Assembly: GCA_944325775.1 (NCBI GenBank)
Contig: CALVBL010000010.1
Coordinates: 1 to 57,163, forward strand
Direction of reading: 5' to 3'
DNA from: an uncultured Helicobacter sp.
GTDB lineage: Bacteria; Campylobacterota; Campylobacteria; Campylobacterales; Helicobacteraceae
DNA length: 57,163 nt
Made by a program: the position numbers and the translations under genes. Position 1 is the first letter of the stretch, and the number at the start of each line of letters is the position of its first letter. Below are positions 18,439 to 26,275 of the stretch, one piece after another. The notes beneath the pieces are model-generated. The model worked only from the letters and a program-made list of their open reading frames with translations, was not told the DNA's origin and searched no databases.

Positions 18439-19554
18439 CTAATACGAGTGTTCGCTCAAGTCTTTTTGTGTCAGTTTTTTGCTATCCATAGCGCGCCATA
18501 CATACACGATATACGCTAGCACAAATGGTATCACCAAACTCACATACGCCATCACGCTAAGCGTATAATAACTCGAACTCGCATTAGCGATAGTAAGCGA
18601 GCTTTGCAAATGCGAGCTAGAGGGATAAAACGCACTCTCTCCAAGCCCCACATTCAAAAACACCGCCATCACCGCTAACACCACACCCGCACCAAGTGCG
18701 AAAATCCCCCGCGTGCCCTTAATACTCTGATAGATCCCCACTAGCACACCACACACGCCAAGTAGTAGTAGCACGAGGATAAGCGGATATCGTATAAAAG
18801 TCTGTAGATAGAGATATGCTACCATCTCTACTGCACCATCTTCACCCACACCAAAGCCACTCTTCAAACAGATCCACGCCAAAAATCCCAAGAAAAACGG
18901 CAAGAAAAAAATCGTATTGATAACGATATCTCTACGCGCCTTGCGCCGTATAGAATCCACCTCAATGGCATTGATAAAATAGCTATCTGCTAAAATTCTG
19001 CTCACAAACACCAGTGCAAACCCAAGTAGGTAATTAAAGGGATTCTTAAGCTGCTCCAAACCTCGCCATTCCCCTTCCCACACGACGAAATTTTGTGAAT
19101 CCAACCTAAACGCCGAGCCTGAAAAAAATGTGCTCACCGCCACACCTATGAGAAACACACCAAGGATTCCATTGATTTTCAAAAACACCTCATAGGTTTT
19201 CGCACCCAAGAGATTGCCCTGTTTTTTGCGATATTCATAACTCACTGCCTGAATGATAAAGCAAAACAAAATCGCCAGCCACACCCAATACGCCCCGCCA
19301 AAGCTCGTGCTATAAAACAACGGAAATGCTGCAAACGCTGCACCCCCAAATAGCACCAAAGTCGTGAATCCAAGCTCCCACTTACGCCCTAGACAAGTGA
19401 TAAGCAAGCTTTTTTCGTCTTCATTGCTTGAGAGTCGATCGATAAGCCCCTGCCCGCCTTGCACAAAAAACATGAACACCAACAAACCGCCCAAAAGACT
19501 TTGTATCACCCACCAATACACTTGCAACTCACTATGATCTAAACCAAAAAACAT
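18439..19554 (-). CDS. cydB: Cytochrome bd-type quinol oxidase subunit II
   Basis: Subunit II of the bd oxidase, an inner membrane quinol:oxygen oxidoreductase with high oxygen affinity. The 371-residue protein has eight or nine hydrophobic helices, begins MFFGLDHSELQVYWWVIQ and has a GTRGIF segment near 270. It overlaps the cydA stop by one base (TAATG), so translation is coupled. Size and order match the CioAB/CydAB oxidases of Campylobacter and Helicobacter relatives; H. pylori lacks this oxidase. Confidence 0.95.
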   Translation of the reverse strand: MFFGLDHSELQVYWWVIQSLLGGLLVFMFFVQGGQGLIDRLSSNEDEKSLLITCLGRKWELGFTTLVLFGGAAFAAFPLFYSTSFGGAYWVWLAILFCFIIQAVSYEYRKKQGNLLGAKTYEVFLKINGILGVFLIGVAVSTFFSGSAFRLDSQNFVVWEGEWRGLEQLKNPFNYLLGFALVFVSRILADSYFINAIEVDSIRRKARRDIVINTIFFLPFFLGFLAWICLKSGFGVGEDGAVEMVAYLYLQTFIRYPLILVLLLLGVCGVLVGIYQSIKGTRGIFALGAGVVLAVMAVFLNVGLGESAFYPSSSHLQSSLTIANASSSYYTLSVMAYVSLVIPFVLAYIVYVWRAMDSKKLTQKDLSEHSY

Positions 19555-21104
19555 TATCGCTCCTTTGTTGGGGTAGATTCAATATGCGCGCCAAAGCCCT
19601 TTTTGATCTGCTTTGCCATAATACCAAGCTCGGCAATGAGCAATGTACTAAAGAGCACAAGGAATATAAAAAACGAAACCTGCACATTGGTGTGAGAGAG
19701 ATTAGTCGCGGCGATATGCACTGGCATCAGATCCTGTATCGCCCATGGCTGCCGACCCACCTCAGCCACGATCCAGCCAGCCTCTGCTGCGATATAGCCA
19801 AATGGCACAGCGATGATACACAGCCACAAAATCTTCCTAAAATGCAAGATATTATTTGCCATCGAGAGATAAAGCACCGCGATAAAGAGCACAAAAAACA
19901 AGCTCCCCAGTGCCACCATCAAATGAAAGCTATAGAATGTAACCGCTATGGGCGGCACAGCCTGCTCTTTAGATTCTAAATACCCATAGCCAAAGTCCTG
20001 TATATTAGATTCTAAAACACTTCTATGCTCACTCATAGCCAGTGTGTCACCTTTGTCCTTGGCGATTTTGTAGTTTTTGAGTGCTTCTACTGCACGCTTG
20101 CCATTTGCGATACGCGTATCCATAGGCACGATGCCACGCTCCTCATTGCCATAGAGCAAATCATTTATCCCTGCGACAAAGCCCTGTGTGTCTCTTTTGC
20201 CAAGGATTGAGAGTGCATAGGGGATACTCACATCAAAGAGAAAGGTGGATTGTGAATCTCCGGGCTTTTTGTCCGGGTTTAGTATCCCAAACGCTACAAG
20301 TGCAGCTCTGTGCTCACCATCGTAGATTCCCTCCATAGCCGCAAGCTTCATAGGCTGTTTTTGGGTTACCTGATACGCGCTTTCATCACCGCTAAAAAAT
20401 AAAAATATCGATGTGATAAATCCAAAACTCGCTCCGATAACAAGGCTCTTTTTGGCTGCGAGAGTATGCCTACCTTTGAGCAGATACCACGCGCTCACGC
20501 CCATCACAAAGAGTGCTGAGATCACATAGCCGCTTGCCACTGTGTGCAAAAACTTCGAAACCGCCACCGGCGAAAGAACCACATCAAGGAAGCTCGCCAT
20601 CTCATTGCGCGCAGTATCGGGATTAAATATCGTGCCCACGGGGTATTGCATCCAGCCATTTGCTACGAGGATCCAAAACGCACTCAAATTGCTCCCGATT
20701 GCCACAAGCCATGTAGAGATGAGATGAAAACGCTTAGAAACCCTATCCCAGCCAAAAAACATCACAGCAAAAAATGTAGCCTCCAAAAAAAATGCCACAA
20801 TCCCCTCAATCGCCAAAGGCGCGCCAAAAATATCACCCACAAACCAAGAATAATTCGCCCAGTTGGTGCCAAACTCAAACTCCATAATGATACCCGTCGC
20901 CACTCCAATGGCGAAGTTTATCCCAAAAAGTGTGAGCCAAAATTTCGTGATAGTGCGCCATTCCTCACGCCCAGTCTTGACATAGATGCTCTCCATAATC
21001 GCCACGATAAACGAAAGCCCCAAGGTAAGCGGCACAAACAAAAAATGATAAATTGCTGTGAGCCCAAACTGCGCTCTGCTCCAATCAATGCTAAGATCCA
21101 TCAT
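19554..21104 (-). CDS. cydA: Cytochrome bd-type quinol oxidase subunit I
   Basis: Subunit I carries the hemes and the quinol site. Visible features: the N-terminal heme ligand region RAQFGLTAIYHFLFVPLTLG, a second histidine in FLHTVASGYVISALF near 186, and GRQPWAIQD near 440. The ORF can be extended to a TTG at 21107, but ATG 21104 follows AAGGAG with a short spacer and is preferred; ATG 21101 is also possible. It is preceded by the DUF4492-type small protein at 14 nt and followed by cydB with a one-base overlap. Confidence 0.96.
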   Translation of the reverse strand: MMDLSIDWSRAQFGLTAIYHFLFVPLTLGLSFIVAIMESIYVKTGREEWRTITKFWLTLFGINFAIGVATGIIMEFEFGTNWANYSWFVGDIFGAPLAIEGIVAFFLEATFFAVMFFGWDRVSKRFHLISTWLVAIGSNLSAFWILVANGWMQYPVGTIFNPDTARNEMASFLDVVLSPVAVSKFLHTVASGYVISALFVMGVSAWYLLKGRHTLAAKKSLVIGASFGFITSIFLFFSGDESAYQVTQKQPMKLAAMEGIYDGEHRAALVAFGILNPDKKPGDSQSTFLFDVSIPYALSILGKRDTQGFVAGINDLLYGNEERGIVPMDTRIANGKRAVEALKNYKIAKDKGDTLAMSEHRSVLESNIQDFGYGYLESKEQAVPPIAVTFYSFHLMVALGSLFFVLFIAVLYLSMANNILHFRKILWLCIIAVPFGYIAAEAGWIVAEVGRQPWAIQDLMPVHIAATNLSHTNVQVSFFIFLVLFSTLLIAELGIMAKQIKKGFGAHIESTPTKER

Positions 21105-21118
21105 CAATCTCCTTAATA

Positions 21119-21337
21119 TTATTTTGGTTGGTTTGGTTGTGATGTGGTGAGATTTTCTAGCACAAACGCGCTTTTTGCCTCTGCACTACCCAAATCCTCC
21201 AAACTCTCCCCATAAACAAAAACCTTGAGAATCACAAAAATCACTATAATCTTGATAGCGATCACGAGCCACAAAGTTTTGCCTAGTTTCATATTTCTAA
21301 ACCCATCACGATAAAAAGTAAAAATATTTTTTATCAT
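21119..21337 (-). CDS. Small membrane protein upstream of cydA (DUF4492-like)
   Basis: A 72-residue protein with a basic N-terminus (MIKNIFTFYRDGFRNMKLGK), one transmembrane helix (TLWLVIAIKIIVIFVILKVF) and a short polar tail. In Campylobacter and several Bacteroidetes a protein of this kind (DUF4492) is encoded immediately before cydA, so a role in assembly or stability of the bd oxidase is likely by context. It is not CydX, which is shorter and follows cydB. A strong ribosome binding site (AAGGAGGGGG) precedes the ATG. It is the first gene of the oxidase operon. Confidence 0.85.
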   Translation of the reverse strand: MIKNIFTFYRDGFRNMKLGKTLWLVIAIKIIVIFVILKVFVYGESLEDLGSAEAKSAFVLENLTTSQPNQPK

Positions 21338-21413
21338 CTAATCCCCCTCCTTACGAACCTCTGGGCGAAGTTTGCGCGCCACAATGATAACACAAAACAC
21401 ACAGGATCGCTCA

Positions 21414-22346
21414 TCAATCCTCAAAGATACTCCTATCCATGATGCCTCTAATCGTCAAAACACTCACAATACACATTATCACACATAAACACACATACAA
21501 AAACCCACCAAGATACAGCCATGATATAGATTGGGGCATAATCTCACACATTTTAAACACTGCCATTACCACCGCTGCACTTGGGAATGTGAAAGCCCAC
21601 CACGAGAGGAAAAACTTGAGTTTCAAAAAGCTTTTATACAAAAAGAAAAACAAAAACACAAAAAAGAGCATTACGCTAAAGAGAAATTGCGCAAAAAAAT
21701 CATAGCCCTCCAGCTTCACATATGTGCTAAACCCCATACTAGGTGGTGCTAGCATAATAAACAGCGTGGGGATAAATTTCTGTGCAAGCTGGTCATGAAA
21801 GAGGATTCTATAGAATATGATAATAAAAAGCACGACATAAAAAAACATCGCAATATCAAAGTAATACCACAAAAACCCAAATTCTTTCTTGCCCGCCGCA
21901 ACCACGATGATATTACCCACTATGGGAATAAACCACGCAGGATTAGAATGCTTGAGCTCCATATTATTGCGAATCCAAAAGGCAATCACATAAAATGTAA
22001 GAAATGTCTGTATCACAATCCCTAAGACAAAGAGCACATCATACATCATCATATATTCTTCAAACAGCTTTGCAAGGAGCAAGAGCGAAATAGGGAAAGT
22101 CGAAAAAAAGTTGATTTTCACCGGATGGTGAATCTCACTCCGCACAGATTCTAAAGCACTTATGACTTTAAGTCCATAGCATATCACAAACACCACAAAC
22201 AGCCCCAAACACACCCAGCGCGAGATTTCAGATACCACCAGTGCGATAGGACTATCCATCACCACGCCCAGCTCCAAGGTCGCTAGGACAAACCCACACA
22301 AGCCCATAATAACTGCAAAAAACATGATCGGGAATTTCTCAAGCAT
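21414..22346 (-). CDS. TDT/SLAC1-family transporter (TehA-like)
   Basis: A 310-residue integral membrane protein with ten hydrophobic helices and a short N-terminus (MLEKFPIMFFAVIMGLCGF), the pattern of the tellurite-resistance/dicarboxylate transporter family that includes TehA and plant SLAC1 anion channels. The NPAWFIPIVGNIIVVAAG motif (about residues 134-151) is characteristic. Substrate could be chloride, nitrate, sulfite or C4-dicarboxylate; the sequence does not decide. It is upstream of the bd oxidase operon on the same strand, separated by 77 nt. The gene is somewhat more AT-rich than its neighbours. Confidence 0.85.
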   Translation of the reverse strand: MLEKFPIMFFAVIMGLCGFVLATLELGVVMDSPIALVVSEISRWVCLGLFVVFVICYGLKVISALESVRSEIHHPVKINFFSTFPISLLLLAKLFEEYMMMYDVLFVLGIVIQTFLTFYVIAFWIRNNMELKHSNPAWFIPIVGNIIVVAAGKKEFGFLWYYFDIAMFFYVVLFIIIFYRILFHDQLAQKFIPTLFIMLAPPSMGFSTYVKLEGYDFFAQFLFSVMLFFVFLFFFLYKSFLKLKFFLSWWAFTFPSAAVVMAVFKMCEIMPQSISWLYLGGFLYVCLCVIMCIVSVLTIRGIMDRSIFED

Positions 22347-22415
22347 CGCCCCACTCCTGTCGTTTTAGTTTGATTGCAATTTTGCTCACGCAAACACCAC
22401 ATAAACATCACAAAT

Positions 22416-22421
22416 AGTATA
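22416..22421 (-). promoter_or_regulatory. -10 box for the TDT transporter
   Basis: GTTATACT on the minus strand, about 70 nt upstream of the ATG at 22346. Confidence 0.4.
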
Positions 22422-22459
22422 ACTGAAATAGGATTAGAAAATTATAAGCAAGTGATCTC

Positions 22460-22481
22460 AGAATCTAAGCGATGAGATTCT
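22460..22481. repeat. Inverted pair of AGAWTCT motifs in the gap before the LPP20 gene
   Basis: AGAATCT and AGATTCT, 8 nt apart, form a 7-bp hairpin. It lies mid-way between divergent genes, where a terminator is not expected. The rest of the 289-nt gap (22347-22635) holds only the two putative promoters. Confidence 0.5.
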
Positions 22482-22594
22482 TAAAATAATATCCACACAT
22501 AAATGACATCGAAGTGGAATGCTGCACGCGAATCGATATCTAAAAACAACACCTTTGTGATCAAAAAATTAAGTAGCAATTTAGCTTTTTATAC

Positions 22595-22600
22595 TACAAT
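22595..22600 (+). promoter_or_regulatory. -10 box for the LPP20-family lipoprotein
   Basis: TACAAT preceded by TATAC, 36 nt before the ATG; the overlapping TATACT at 22590-22595 is an alternative. Confidence 0.45.
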
Positions 22601-22635
22601 AAGCCGCTTCAAATCACTATCACAAGGAGATTACA

Positions 22636-23145
22636 ATGAAAAAAATAGCCGCGTTGGTAATGAGTGGATTCATTGCACTTGGGTTTTTGGGCTGCCCTAG
22701 CAAAAACGAACTAGGCAATACTTCTGGCTTTGATCTTGAGGGTGCGCCATCTTGGGTACTAGGCAAACCAGAGAAAGAGATCTATGCCGTAGGTAGCTCG
22801 CAGATCAAGAACAACAAAGTGGATTGGGCGATGAAAGAAGCCACAATCAAAGGCACTGCAGAACTTGCGACGATTTTCCAAGGCAAAATCGAGCAAAAAG
22901 CGCGTATCTTAGAATCTAATGGCGAGAGTGAGAGCGTGATCGCGATCAGACAGAGTGTCGATGCCCTGCTTTCTGGTGCTACCCGCACAGATACATGGAT
23001 TAGCAAAGGCGGTATGCTCTTTGCTAAAGTGCAACTACGAGAAGTGAATAATGAAATCCTACAAAAAAATCTCGCCAAACTCCAACAAGTCGATCAAGAG
23101 GCAGCCAAGGCACTCGCTCAAACCGTCGATGAACTTCTACAATAA
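22636..23145 (+). CDS. LPP20-family lipoprotein
   Basis: A 169-residue predicted outer membrane lipoprotein. The lipobox LGFLGC places the lipidated cysteine at residue 20. GAPSWVLG near residue 36 matches the GAP-x-WV signature of Helicobacter Lpp20, and the rest is alpha/beta with a Gln/Leu-rich C-terminal helix. H. pylori has several paralogs (HP1454-HP1457); which one this matches is not clear. Strong AAGGAG ahead of ATG, own promoter, and a 9-bp GC-rich hairpin after the stop point to a single-gene unit. Confidence 0.85.
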   Translation: MKKIAALVMSGFIALGFLGCPSKNELGNTSGFDLEGAPSWVLGKPEKEIYAVGSSQIKNNKVDWAMKEATIKGTAELATIFQGKIEQKARILESNGESESVIAIRQSVDALLSGATRTDTWISKGGMLFAKVQLREVNNEILQKNLAKLQQVDQEAAKALAQTVDELLQ

Positions 23146-23148
23146 TCG

Positions 23149-23173
23149 CTAGACCCCCTTGTGGGGTTGCTAG
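23149..23173 (+). terminator. Hairpin after the LPP20 gene
   Basis: CTAG + ACCCC pair with GGGGT + CTAG across a 5-nt loop, with a 2-nt bulge on the 3' arm. No T-run follows, so termination may be partial. Confidence 0.5.
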
Positions 23174-23191
23174 ATCACATCAAGATTCACA

Positions 23192-24136
23192 ATGCAACAT
23201 CTCATCTTTGGTCCCATTATTTCTCGCAGGTTTGGCTACTCTCTTGGCGTAGATCTCTCGCCTAGTACCAAACAATGCAATTTTGATTGTCTCTATTGCG
23301 AGCTCAAAGGCGCAAAAACTCAAGATTCTATGCGCGAGGTGATCCCAGTGTATGAGTATGTGGATACCATCTTGCGATATTTCCGCACCCACCCAGATCA
23401 AAAAATCGATGTACTTACCTTCACGGCTAATGGCGAACCCACACTATATCCACATCTTTTGGAGCTTATGAGGACGCTCAAGCCCTCCTTGCCCCCGCAT
23501 ATCAAGACCCTTATCTTAAGTAATGGTTCGCTGTTTTGGCAACAATCTGTGCGTGAAGCTCTTTTAGAATTTGACATCATCAAGTTTTCGCTAGATTCAC
23601 TAGATGAGCGCACCTTTGAGCGCATAGATCGCCCGCACAAAAGTCTAAGTCTAGAATCTATCAAAGAAGGTATCGCAACCTTTGCCACAGAATTTACCCA
23701 AAAGACTCAAGGCAAACTCATAGGCGAGATTTTGCTCCTAAAGGGTATCAACGACTCCCCAGCCCATGCTAAAGAGTTAGCACAATTTCTCTCTAGTATC
23801 CCTCTTGCGCGCCTTGATATAGGCACACTTGATCGCCCACCAGCACACCGAGCCACGCCCCTTAGTCCAGAAGAGATAGAATCTTTTGCTACGCATTTCA
23901 AGGGAATGTGTGTCTATATCCCCAAGCGCACGACACGAGATTCACAAGCCCCCAAGCGCACGCTCACCAAAGAAGAGCTTATCCAAGCCCTTAGTATGCG
24001 CCCCCTCACACAAGAAGATATGCAAGCATTATTTTGTGAGAGCACGCTCGCACTTGCTGACACACTCACACGATCACATATTCTCCAATGGGAGCAGGTG
24101 GGCAATATAGCGTTTTTGCGCCCAGCGCAAAACTAA
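23192..24136 (+). CDS. Radical SAM protein
   Basis: A 314-residue radical SAM enzyme. The cluster motif CNFDCLYCE at about residues 28-36 is the canonical CxxxCxxC; FTANGEPTLYP near 75 supplies the Gly-Glu-Pro SAM contact. The head (GPIISRRFGYSLGVDLSPS) is typical of a conserved bacterial group related to COG0731 with members in H. pylori and Campylobacter. Those proteins are uncharacterised; the similarity to tRNA wybutosine-pathway enzymes is structural and does not fix the substrate. The C-terminal 90 residues form a helical domain. It follows the LPP20 hairpin. Confidence 0.85.
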   Translation: MQHLIFGPIISRRFGYSLGVDLSPSTKQCNFDCLYCELKGAKTQDSMREVIPVYEYVDTILRYFRTHPDQKIDVLTFTANGEPTLYPHLLELMRTLKPSLPPHIKTLILSNGSLFWQQSVREALLEFDIIKFSLDSLDERTFERIDRPHKSLSLESIKEGIATFATEFTQKTQGKLIGEILLLKGINDSPAHAKELAQFLSSIPLARLDIGTLDRPPAHRATPLSPEEIESFATHFKGMCVYIPKRTTRDSQAPKRTLTKEELIQALSMRPLTQEDMQALFCESTLALADTLTRSHILQWEQVGNIAFLRPAQN

Positions 24137-24257
24137 TGCCCAAACCTCCAAGATTCAAACCCAATCAAAGCCCATGCTTTTGTAAATCTGTGAATCTAGT
24201 GCGCCTCACCCATATCCCAAATTCCAACAACTCGAGACATTCAGATCTCACGCGATC

Positions 24258-25277
24258 TCACACCAGCGGAAACACCTCTTTAGCAATATATTCTAGCTCC
24301 TCTTTCATATTCGCACATTGCACGATGAGGAGATCTAGCCCCACTTCTTTGTAGGCACGGATTTTCTCTGCTACTTGCTTGGGCGTGCCTACCAACTGCG
24401 GGCGCAAACCCCTATTTGAGACGCTATAATCCTGCTTTGAAACCTCCACATCAAGATTGGAATTACCTGTAAAATCCTTATAAGAGTTCTCATACTCCAC
24501 ATAGTTTTTGATAGTCGTGATACGCTCTAGCTCCTCTTTTGCCTCCTGCTCACTCTCTCTAACTATCATATACACCGCCATACCAAAGCCCGAAAACTGC
24601 GGCAATCCCGCTCTTTGCTTGCGTGCTTTCATATCCGCTATTTTCTCCCGCACTTCCTCTAGTGTGCCCCCGTGCATAAGGTATTTATCCGCAAAACGCG
24701 TGATAGCCTCTCTGCCACTCTCACTCTCTCCTCCCGCATACACAAGCGGCGTCTTTTTGGGCTTTGGCTCATTATAAGAATCCGCAAACTCAAAATACTT
24801 GCCCTTGTAGCTAAAGGGGCTTTGCTCCCAAAATCCTCGCAAAACTTCCGTGTATTCACGCGTGAGCGTGTATCTATCATCATGCCCATCGAAGTTTATG
24901 CCATACTGACGCGCTTCCTCTTCCCACCAAGCTGAAACCATATTGATACTAAATCGCCCATCACAGATTTGAGCAATCGTAGCGATTTGCTTTGCTGTGA
25001 GCGCGACTTGGTGGTATTGCGGACGCAAAGCAGCGAGAATCTCTAGTCTTTGCGTAACCGCTGCCAATCCATTTGCCACCGCCCACGCATCAAGTGCTGG
25101 GGCTTTGTGTCCCTTGATGTCATTTAAATAGAGTTCTGGGACAAGCGTTAGGACATAGCCTAGCGATTCTGCCTTCAACGCTAAATCTCTGCAATACTCC
25201 CAAGTGCCCTGTGTGCTGTCATCATCGACATTGCGTAGCCAACTCCCAAAAACCGGTGTCCAATAGCCAAATTTCAT
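24258..25277 (-). CDS. LLM-class flavin-dependent monooxygenase, SsuD-like
   Basis: A 339-residue luciferase-like monooxygenase that would use reduced FMN and oxygen. The head MKFGYWTPVFGSWLRNVDDD, the PELYLNDIKGHKAPALDAW segment near 46, the flavin-phosphate region NMVSAWWEEEARQYG near 111 and YAGGESESGREA near 180 are typical of the alkanesulfonate monooxygenase-like branch. It is the last gene of a three-gene operon: its ATG overlaps the ATP-grasp stop by 4 nt. No flavin reductase is encoded nearby, so reduced FMN must come from elsewhere. The substrate is unknown; sulfonate or sulfone cleavage is a family-level guess. Confidence 0.85.
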   Translation of the reverse strand: MKFGYWTPVFGSWLRNVDDDSTQGTWEYCRDLALKAESLGYVLTLVPELYLNDIKGHKAPALDAWAVANGLAAVTQRLEILAALRPQYHQVALTAKQIATIAQICDGRFSINMVSAWWEEEARQYGINFDGHDDRYTLTREYTEVLRGFWEQSPFSYKGKYFEFADSYNEPKPKKTPLVYAGGESESGREAITRFADKYLMHGGTLEEVREKIADMKARKQRAGLPQFSGFGMAVYMIVRESEQEAKEELERITTIKNYVEYENSYKDFTGNSNLDVEVSKQDYSVSNRGLRPQLVGTPKQVAEKIRAYKEVGLDLLIVQCANMKEELEYIAKEVFPLV

Positions 25278-26275
25278 TGCTTGCTCCTTTGTATTGTCTC
25301 TAATTGCGCGGATAAAAATTCCACGATTCTATCCGCTGCTGCCTGCCTGCCTTGCTCTCTTAGGCTAGATTCTACCACGCTATTATAGTTTGTATTGGTG
25401 TTGATGTCATACACGACTATCTCACCACTCACACTCTCAATAAACTCCACACCCGCTACCTCTATCCTGTGGGCTTGTAAAAACTGCTCCAATGCCCGCA
25501 CAAGCGGCGTATCAGAATCTATATCTGTCCGCAAGCTAAATTTATCTGCCCTGCCTATATCACACGCCCCACCTGCAATCTCGGGCAAAGCCTTGCTCCG
25601 CTCTATATCGCACGCATCTGCAGGGCATAACTCAAAGGCTCCATTGCTCGTATCCACCCGCACAGCGTAGTGAAACTTGCCACCGATAAACTCAAGTCGC
25701 GTGATAAAAAACTCCTTAGATTCTATGTATTCTTGCAAAAGCGTGATACCATCAATGGGCAACTCAAACTCGCTAGATTCTATATATGCTCTAAACTCTT
25801 CAAGACTCTCAAATCGCCGCACACCTAGCCCCTTGCCGCCTTGATTATGCTTGGTGATAAAGGGTGTGGGTAGTCTTTTGGCACACTCTAGTAAGTCCTC
25901 TTTGCCAAAGACAGCGATAGTCTTTGGAGTGCGAAACCCTGCCTTGCTAAGGGCTAGATACTGCCGCACCTTACTGACTTCAAGCTCTAGCACACTGCTG
26001 CCATTTATCACACGGCGCCCATGAGATTCTAACCACGTTAATATTGCGCGCCCATATTCTTTAGAATACACATTGCCCCGCGTATGGCTAGAAGCAGAGA
26101 GCCTACTCCAAAACACACCTTGAGGTGGGATAGAATCTATATCCATAGCCCCTTTAGTCAAAACAATCTCGCCAAAACCCACACCCGCACGATTAAATGC
26201 CTGTGTAAATGGTGGAATCCACTCGGGATTCTCATGCAAGATATAAATGCCCTCATTATAGTCATTATATAACAT
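25274..26275 (-). CDS. ATP-grasp ligase, RimK/glutathione-synthetase-like
   Basis: A 333-residue ATP-grasp protein, which would activate a carboxylate as acyl phosphate and join it to an amine or thiol. The ATP-binding lysine is in PFITKHNQGGKGLGVRRF (about 137-154), a second strand ends in LLQEYIESKEFFITRL near 180, and the metal-binding end is VEFIES...VVYDINTNTNYNS near 285. The N-terminal 100 residues form the RimK-type pre-grasp domain. It overlaps the upstream monooxygenase by 11 nt and the downstream one by 4 nt, so all three should be made together. I know of no described pathway with this gene set. Confidence 0.85.
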   Translation of the reverse strand: MLYNDYNEGIYILHENPEWIPPFTQAFNRAGVGFGEIVLTKGAMDIDSIPPQGVFWSRLSASSHTRGNVYSKEYGRAILTWLESHGRRVINGSSVLELEVSKVRQYLALSKAGFRTPKTIAVFGKEDLLECAKRLPTPFITKHNQGGKGLGVRRFESLEEFRAYIESSEFELPIDGITLLQEYIESKEFFITRLEFIGGKFHYAVRVDTSNGAFELCPADACDIERSKALPEIAGGACDIGRADKFSLRTDIDSDTPLVRALEQFLQAHRIEVAGVEFIESVSGEIVVYDINTNTNYNSVVESSLREQGRQAAADRIVEFLSAQLETIQRSKQ

